A stretch of 64,000 nt of DNA. It comes from Amycolatopsis keratiniphila subsp. keratiniphila (GTDB lineage Bacteria > Actinomycetota > Actinomycetes > Mycobacteriales > Pseudonocardiaceae). This document shows positions 59,396 to 64,000 of this stretch, one piece after another. The stretch lies in the NCBI RefSeq assembly GCF_001620365.2, contig NZ_LQMT02000036.1:124001-188000 (forward strand), read 5' to 3'. Both the position numbers and the translations under genes were made by a program. The notes beneath the pieces were generated by a model. That model saw only the letters and a program-made list of their open reading frames with translations, was not told the origin of the DNA and did not search any database. Numbering within the stretch: the stretch's first letter is position 1; each line of letters begins with the position of its first letter.

Positions 59396-60322
59396 GTGAT
59401 CGAAATTCCTTATCGCGGCTCCGGCCCCTATTGCCATACCCATTCGCTCGCGATGCTGCTCGGCCCGGAGGCTCCCGGCCCCGACGTGCTCGAAACCGTG
59501 ACCGGCAGCCCCTTCGGCATGCAGCTGGTCGGCGGGGCCCTGCCGTTTTTCGACGCCTTCGGCTGGGATCCCGATCTCGGCATCGGCGAGGCGCTCGACG
59601 CCCTCGGCTGGAGCGCGGAAACGACGAGCGAACCGGATCCGGACGCCGCGTTCGCCCGGCTCGCCGAGAGCCTTTCCGACGGGCCGGTCCTGATCGGCCC
59701 GGTCGAAATGGGGCACCTGCGCCACCAGCCGGGAATGACCGGCCCGATCGGCGCCGACCATTTCCTGGTCGCGCTCGGCGCGGACGACGAATCCGTCACC
59801 GCCCACGACCCGCAGGGATATCCGTACGCGCGGATCCCGCGGAAGGATTTCGCCGCCGCTTGGCTCGCCGAAACCGTCGCCTACGGCAAACCGCACACGA
59901 TGCGGACGAATTTCGTGCGGCACACCGTCGTCTCGGAAGAAGCCGCGATCGTCGCGGCGCTCCCCCGCGCGATCAGGCGGCTCGGCGGCGAAGAGGACAC
60001 CGGGCTCCCGCCCGGCACGGTGGGCAACGGCGACGCCGCACTCGCGCTCGCCGCCCGGATCGAAGGCGGCTGCGATCCGGAACTGCGCGGGCTGCTCGTC
60101 CATTTCGTGGTGCGCCTCGGCGCCCGGCGGACGAACGACGCCGCGACCTGCCTGCGCCGGGTCGGCCACGAAGCCGCGGCCGCCTTCCTCACCACGCAGG
60201 CGCGGCTGATCGGCTCCCTGCAGTACGACCTCGTCGTCGAGGACGACGCACGGGCCGCCGCGACCCTCCGGACGCTCGCCCCGACCTACGAAGACCTGCG
60301 GCGGGCGCTCACGTCATCCTGA
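59396..60322 (+). CDS. C39-fold / BtrH-like cysteine-protease-fold protein
   Basis: The 308-residue protein has GPYCHTHSLAMLLG (Cys13), GADHFLVALGADD (His122) and TAHDPQ (Asp138), the Cys-His-Asp order of papain-like C39 and BtrH-type domains. BtrH transfers an acyl group in butirosin synthesis; related proteins are transferases or peptidases. There is no signal peptide. The start is the GTG at 59396. It stands next to the giant surface protein, on the opposite strand. The substrate is unknown. Confidence 0.65.
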   Translation: MIEIPYRGSGPYCHTHSLAMLLGPEAPGPDVLETVTGSPFGMQLVGGALPFFDAFGWDPDLGIGEALDALGWSAETTSEPDPDAAFARLAESLSDGPVLIGPVEMGHLRHQPGMTGPIGADHFLVALGADDESVTAHDPQGYPYARIPRKDFAAAWLAETVAYGKPHTMRTNFVRHTVVSEEAAIVAALPRAIRRLGGEEDTGLPPGTVGNGDAALALAARIEGGCDPELRGLLVHFVVRLGARRTNDAATCLRRVGHEAAAAFLTTQARLIGSLQYDLVVEDDARAAATLRTLAPTYEDLRRALTSS

Positions 60323-60570
60323 GGATCTCGCGGACGATCACCTCGGCTCGGTCTTCGGGACGTAGTGCCCGGACCGCTCCGCGATCACGTGCCTGCCGTC
60401 GGGCGAAAGGGTCACCCGGTGGACGTGGGACGCGTTCGCCCGCGCTCTCATCCCGCCGCCGAGGCCGCCGGACACGACCGTGAGCGGGATGTCCCCGAGA
60501 TCCGGCGGATCATGCAGCCAGAGGGCCAGTGGGCTCACCTTCGTGTCAAGGTGCTTCTTTGTGAGGAGGC
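60309..60570 (-). pseudogene. C-terminal remnant of an alpha/beta hydrolase (frameshifted)
   Basis: The reverse strand reads IPLTVVSGGLGGG ... VHRVTLSPDGRHVIAERSGHYVPKTEP, the C-terminal block of alpha/beta hydrolases with the catalytic His of SGHYVP. Near 60352 the frame breaks; after a one-base shift it continues EVIVREILRMT to a stop at 60309. Nothing upstream extends the family match. It is therefore a truncated, frameshifted remnant. Together with the terminator it explains the stretch 60323-60733. Confidence 0.65.
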
Positions 60571-60662
60571 GCGATCGGGATTGGGCGCACTGAGCCGCAG
60601 CTTGCCGAGCCCGGCGGCGTGCCTGGCTGGGACGGCGCGACACCACACCCCCAGTCGAACGG

Positions 60663-60698
60663 ACACCGGCGGGACCGCCGAAGCGGCCCCGCCGGTGT
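60663..60698 (-). terminator. Terminator hairpin after the S8 protease
   Basis: ACACCGGCGGG (60663-60673) pairs perfectly with CCCGCCGGTGT (60688-60698). It lies 36 bases past the protease stop codon. Confidence 0.65.
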
Positions 60699-60733
60699 TT
60701 CCCTCCCCGCCCTGCCGGCGAGTCTCAGTGACT

Positions 60734-62272
60734 TCAGAACGTGACGGTGAACCCGTCGATGCTGCCGGTGTCGAACCGGTAGACGTCCTGGGCGCTCAGC
60801 TTCCAGGTGCCGTTGGCCGTTTCGGCGGAGGCGTCGACGGTGAACGTCTGGTGCACGCCCTCGGCCGAGCCGACACCGCCCGAGTTCTTGAGGCGGTAGG
60901 CCTTGCCGCTCGGCCCGATCAGATCGAGGACGAGGTCGGCGCTGTAGGTGTGCGAAACGTCCACCTTGACCGACAAGGACGCGGAAGCCTTGCCGTCACA
61001 GCCTTCCTGGGTCACGGAGCTGGTCACGGCCGCCCCGGCGTCCGGAATGGACACCGGCGTGGTGTTCGACTTGGCCCCGCAGTTCGGGCCGGGGCCGCCG
61101 CTGCCGATGAACGACACGTTCAGCAGCTTGTTCGGCGAACCGCTGCCCGCGTTCTTGATGACGCCCGCGGTCGCGCCGTTCACCAGCGCGTCCCGCACCT
61201 GCTGCGGAGTGGCTCCCGGGTTGGCCGACAGGTAGAGCGCGGCCGCGCCGACGACGTGCGGCGTCGCCATCGAAGTCCCGCTCATCCCCGCGGAGCCGCC
61301 GCTGCTCGGGCTCAGCGACGTGATGTTCGTGCCGGGCGCGAAGATGTCGGTGCAGCTACCGTAGTTGGAGAACGAGGACCGGTTGTCGGCGGAGTCCGAG
61401 GCGTTGACCGTGATCGCCTCGGGCACCCTGGCCGGGCTCGTGTTGCACGCGTCGGTGGAGGCGTTGCCCGCCGCCACCCCGTACACGACACCCGACGCGA
61501 TCGACCGCTTCACCGCGTCGTCCCCGACCCCGGGGGCGTCCATTGTCAGGCTCATGTTCGCCACGGCGGGCTTCTTCGCGTTGGCCGTCACCCAGTCGAC
61601 GGCGTCGATGATGCCCGAGTCCGGTCCGGAGTTGTTGCACCCCAGCACCTTCAGCCCGACGATCTTGACCTTCTTCGCGACGCCGTAGGTCTTGCTGCCG
61701 ATCGTGCCCGCGGTGTGACTGCCGTGCCCGTGGCAGTCCGAGCCGTCCCCGCCCATGAAGTCCTTGCCGAGGCTGGCGCGGCCTTCGTATTCCGGGTTCG
61801 ACGGGTTGATACCGCTGTCGAGGTCGTACGCGGTGACGCCCGCGCCCTCGTTCGGATAGGTGTAGGCCTTGTCGAGCGGAAGGCTCTTCTGGTCGACCCG
61901 GTCCAGCCCCCAGGTCGGGTTCTGCTGGGTGCCGGTGCCGCGTACGGTGCCGTCTTCGTACACCGCCTTGACCGACGGGTCCGCGGCCAGTTTGCGCGCC
62001 TCGGCCGCGGTCATGCTCTTGGCCGAGAACCCGCGGAGAGCCGCCGTCCACACCGAACGGACCTCCCCGCCGTATCGCTTGGCCAGTTCGGCGGACGCCG
62101 TCTGTCCGGCCGCCGCGACGTCGTGGAGGACGACGATGTATTGGTCGCCGTAGTGCTCCTTGGCCGGGATCACCGCTCCCTCGGCTTCGGCGGCGACGGC
62201 CGATCCGGCGCCGAGCGCGAGCAGCGGGCTCAGCAGACCGAGCGTCAGCAGCGTTTTCGTCTTGTCACGCAT
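60734..62272 (-). CDS. Secreted subtilisin-like (S8) serine protease
   Basis: The 512-residue protein has a signal peptide, an I9 inhibitor pro-domain (YIVVLHDVAAAGQTASAELAKRYG ... FSAKSMTAAEARKLAADPSVKAVYED) and a proteinase K-like catalytic domain. The catalytic residues are Asp152 (DLDSGIN), His183 (CHGHGSHTAGT) and Ser334 (MSGTSMATPHV). The C-terminal 120 residues form a P/homoB-type beta domain. It is secreted as a zymogen. It is 27 bases from the S1 protease gene and probably in the same operon. Confidence 0.93.
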   Translation of the reverse strand: MRDKTKTLLTLGLLSPLLALGAGSAVAAEAEGAVIPAKEHYGDQYIVVLHDVAAAGQTASAELAKRYGGEVRSVWTAALRGFSAKSMTAAEARKLAADPSVKAVYEDGTVRGTGTQQNPTWGLDRVDQKSLPLDKAYTYPNEGAGVTAYDLDSGINPSNPEYEGRASLGKDFMGGDGSDCHGHGSHTAGTIGSKTYGVAKKVKIVGLKVLGCNNSGPDSGIIDAVDWVTANAKKPAVANMSLTMDAPGVGDDAVKRSIASGVVYGVAAGNASTDACNTSPARVPEAITVNASDSADNRSSFSNYGSCTDIFAPGTNITSLSPSSGGSAGMSGTSMATPHVVGAAALYLSANPGATPQQVRDALVNGATAGVIKNAGSGSPNKLLNVSFIGSGGPGPNCGAKSNTTPVSIPDAGAAVTSSVTQEGCDGKASASLSVKVDVSHTYSADLVLDLIGPSGKAYRLKNSGGVGSAEGVHQTFTVDASAETANGTWKLSAQDVYRFDTGSIDGFTVTF

Positions 62273-62299
62273 GGGAAGTCACCTCTGTTTCGGCGAAGG

Positions 62300-63757
62300 T
62301 CACTGGACGGTGAGGGTGTACGTGGTGGTCGCGGTCTTGCCGCCGCCGTCCTTGGCGGTCACCGTGACCGGATACGTGCCCGGCTGGAACGGCGCGAAGA
62401 CCTGCATGGTCGAACTGCCGCCACTCGAAACGGTCTGCGGCGAGAAGAACGGGTTGACCGGCAGTCCGGAACCGCTGGCGGACAACGTGATCGAACCCGT
62501 GCCGCCGGTCGCGGTGACGGTGGCGCTCACGAGCGAACCCGCGCGGCCGGTTCCGGACGACGGGTTCACCGTCACCTTCAGGTCGCCGACGGGAGGTTCG
62601 CCCGCGCCGACGGCGAGCGAGAGCCCCGCGGTGGCCGTGTCGGTGGTCCCCTTCCCGGAAATCGTGACCTGGTAGGCCTTTTCCGGGGTCCCGGCGGCGG
62701 TCTCGATGGTCAGCTTGGCGACTTCGCCCGCTTTGATCGTGGCGGGCTGGAACGTGGCCTTGGCCCCCTCGGGCAATCCCGACGCGGAGAGCGTGATGCT
62801 CTCGGCACCGTTCTTGCCCGGTTTGCTCGTGACACTCGCCGACACGTACTTGCCCGGCGAGACCTTCACCGACGAGGGCGAAGCCGCGAGCGTGAAGACG
62901 TCACCCGGCTGCTCGCCGCCGATCTGCTGGGCGACCCAGTCCCCCATGTCGTTGTTGAGCCTGCTGTAGACGCTGTACCAGCGGAAATCGCTGCGGCTCC
63001 AGGAGGTGACGCCGACGACCTTGCCGTTGACGACGAACGGTCCACCGCTGTCGCCCGGCAGGACGGTCTTGCGGCCGTCGGAGTAGCCGGCGCAGATCAT
63101 CGTCTTCGGGTCGACGCCGTTCTCGACGCCGGTGCACTGGCTCGCGTTCACGATCGGCAGGGTCAGCTTGTGCAGCGTGACGTCCTGCGTGGTGTCGTTG
63201 ATGTCCTTCTTGCCGTAGCCGAGGCTGAACCCGTCCTTGCCGGGCGTCTCCAGTCCGGTGTCGGCGGAGGTGGCGACCTTCGCGTAGCCGCCGGGCGGCA
63301 CCGGGATGTCACCGTCGACGGTGATCACCGCGACGTCGTAGCCGTACCAAGGCTGGGTGAACTTGGGGTGGACCTTGTAGTCGACGGCCTTCAGCTGTGT
63401 GCCGCCCGTGCTCTTCAGATCGTCGAGTCCATAAAGGACACTCTTCTCGCCAGCCAGCTCCTTGCAGTGGGCCGCGACCAGGACCTTTCTCGGAGCGATG
63501 ACGGAGCCGGAGCAGCTCTGCCCCTTCGGCCGAGAACCGCCTTCCCGCAGGGCGGCGATGACATACGGGTAGTCCTTGACCGACGCGGGCGAGCCGCCGA
63601 TGCTCTGGCCGTGGACGCCGCCGGTTGGCAAGGGCGCGGCGTCGGTCGGGGAGATGGCGCGAAGGGGTTCGGCCGGTTCCGCACCGGCGAGACCCGCCGC
63701 CGGCGCAAGCGCGGCCATGGTCAGGGCGACCACGCCGAAGATCCGTTTTCTGCTCAC
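62300..63757 (-). CDS. Secreted trypsin-like S1 protease with two Ig-like domains
   Basis: The 485-residue protein has a signal peptide (ALTMAALAPAAGLAGA) and a chymotrypsin-fold domain with His97 (AAHC), Asp141 (YDVAVIT) and Ser237 (GDSGGP). Two Ig-like beta domains follow, ending with a PKD-like repeat (GTYPVTVTAKDGGGKTATTTYTLTV). The pro-segment is short. GTG at 63757 has AAAGGA upstream. It is the first gene of a two-protease pair with the S8 enzyme. Confidence 0.93.
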   Translation of the reverse strand: MSRKRIFGVVALTMAALAPAAGLAGAEPAEPLRAISPTDAAPLPTGGVHGQSIGGSPASVKDYPYVIAALREGGSRPKGQSCSGSVIAPRKVLVAAHCKELAGEKSVLYGLDDLKSTGGTQLKAVDYKVHPKFTQPWYGYDVAVITVDGDIPVPPGGYAKVATSADTGLETPGKDGFSLGYGKKDINDTTQDVTLHKLTLPIVNASQCTGVENGVDPKTMICAGYSDGRKTVLPGDSGGPFVVNGKVVGVTSWSRSDFRWYSVYSRLNNDMGDWVAQQIGGEQPGDVFTLAASPSSVKVSPGKYVSASVTSKPGKNGAESITLSASGLPEGAKATFQPATIKAGEVAKLTIETAAGTPEKAYQVTISGKGTTDTATAGLSLAVGAGEPPVGDLKVTVNPSSGTGRAGSLVSATVTATGGTGSITLSASGSGLPVNPFFSPQTVSSGGSSTMQVFAPFQPGTYPVTVTAKDGGGKTATTTYTLTVQ

Positions 63758-63916
63758 GGTGCTTCCTTTCCGGGAAATCGCGACTGCCCGACAACTGTCG
63801 ATCGACGGCGGAAGCGGAACAATAGTGGAATACGGTGCTCGCCCCACTATTTAAAGAAAACGCCACTGACCTGCGGTTTCTCTCGTCGTACCCAGCGAAT
63901 CGACGAATACGTGCCC

Positions 63917-64000
63917 TTAGGGAATGTCGCTGAGCAGATCAGCGGTCAGGACGGTGCGCGAGGGTAATCCCAATTTGCGCAGTGCTCGTCCGACGTGGAT
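63917..64000 (-). CDS. LuxR-family regulator, C-terminal end (runs off the window)
   Basis: The reverse strand reads HVGRALRKLGLPSRTVLTADLLSDIP and a stop at 63917-63919. This is the recognition-helix end of a LuxR-type HTH (compare THVxRILRKLGxxSR). Only the last 27 residues are visible, so the sensor part and target are unknown. It lies upstream of the protease pair and could regulate it. Confidence 0.55.
   Translation of the reverse strand: MHVGRALRKLGLPSRTVLTADLLSDIP

Noticed and set aside
60365..63967. A 1200-codon + strand frame across the two protease genes
   Set aside because: It spans two well-supported secreted proteases on the other strand and has typical shadow composition (RRGR, VGDR repeats).

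Overview
The window is high-GC (about 70%) DNA of a filamentous actinobacterium. GTG starts, GGAGG ribosome sites, mycothiol-type DinB/maleylpyruvate-isomerase proteins, WYL, IclR and RsrR-type regulators and a sortase-type surface protein all fit. The intergenic palindromes and overall style suggest Amycolatopsis or another Pseudonocardiaceae; the genus is inference. No tRNA, rRNA, insertion sequence, prophage or CRISPR array was seen. It reads as chromosome-arm DNA holding many small functional units.

Layout. 1-5.8 kb: the end of an MFS gene, a secreted GH3 beta-glucosidase, an NmrA-like reductase, and an rsrR/NmrA divergent pair with a clear operator. 5.85-13.2 kb: a glycerol locus. glpF-glpK-glpD runs leftward; an IclR regulator and a second glycerol kinase carrying a C-terminal hemerythrin-like domain run rightward; a leader peptide with two competing hairpins then precedes an orphan IlvN/ACT-type protein. 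13.5-17.8 kb: a Tat-exported purple acid phosphatase, a beta-lactamase-fold protein, a MerR regulator and a secreted SapM-like phosphatase. 17.8-23.6 kb: MFS and TolB-like genes, an isochorismatase, a VanZ protein, and a davB/davA-like pair (amino-acid 2-monooxygenase plus amidase). 23.7-32.4 kb: an O-acyltransferase, a DinB/WYL pair, a flavin monooxygenase with its GAF regulator, and a cation/proton antiporter.

32.8-41.7 kb: two SRPBCC proteins, a molybdopterin oxidoreductase with a helical partner, a DUF4230-like protein, an MptB-like mannosyltransferase, TetR and LysR regulators and an MFS exporter. 41.8-47.7 kb: a guanidine-III riboswitch in front of a Gdx/SugE-type SMR exporter, a streptogrisin-like protease with a chitin-binding-type module, a LysR regulator, a two-TM protein with a PLD-like domain, a small PH-like protein and a second antiporter. 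47.8-52.7 kb: a fused SecDF, a small membrane protein, a TetR/rhodanese pair with two operators, a DinB-like protein and RidA. 52.8-64 kb: a 2126-residue repeat-rich LAVTG surface protein, a C39-fold protein, a broken hydrolase remnant, two secreted serine proteases and the end of a LuxR regulator.

The most notable non-coding content is three dispersed families of intergenic palindromes: A (core GTGAAGG...CCTTCAC), B (nested GGGAC...GTCCC) and C (CGTGAT / GGACGACACGCGTG units). They fill most of the gene-free stretches. The best candidates for new biology are the kinase-hemerythrin fusion, the attenuated orphan ACT protein and these palindrome families.
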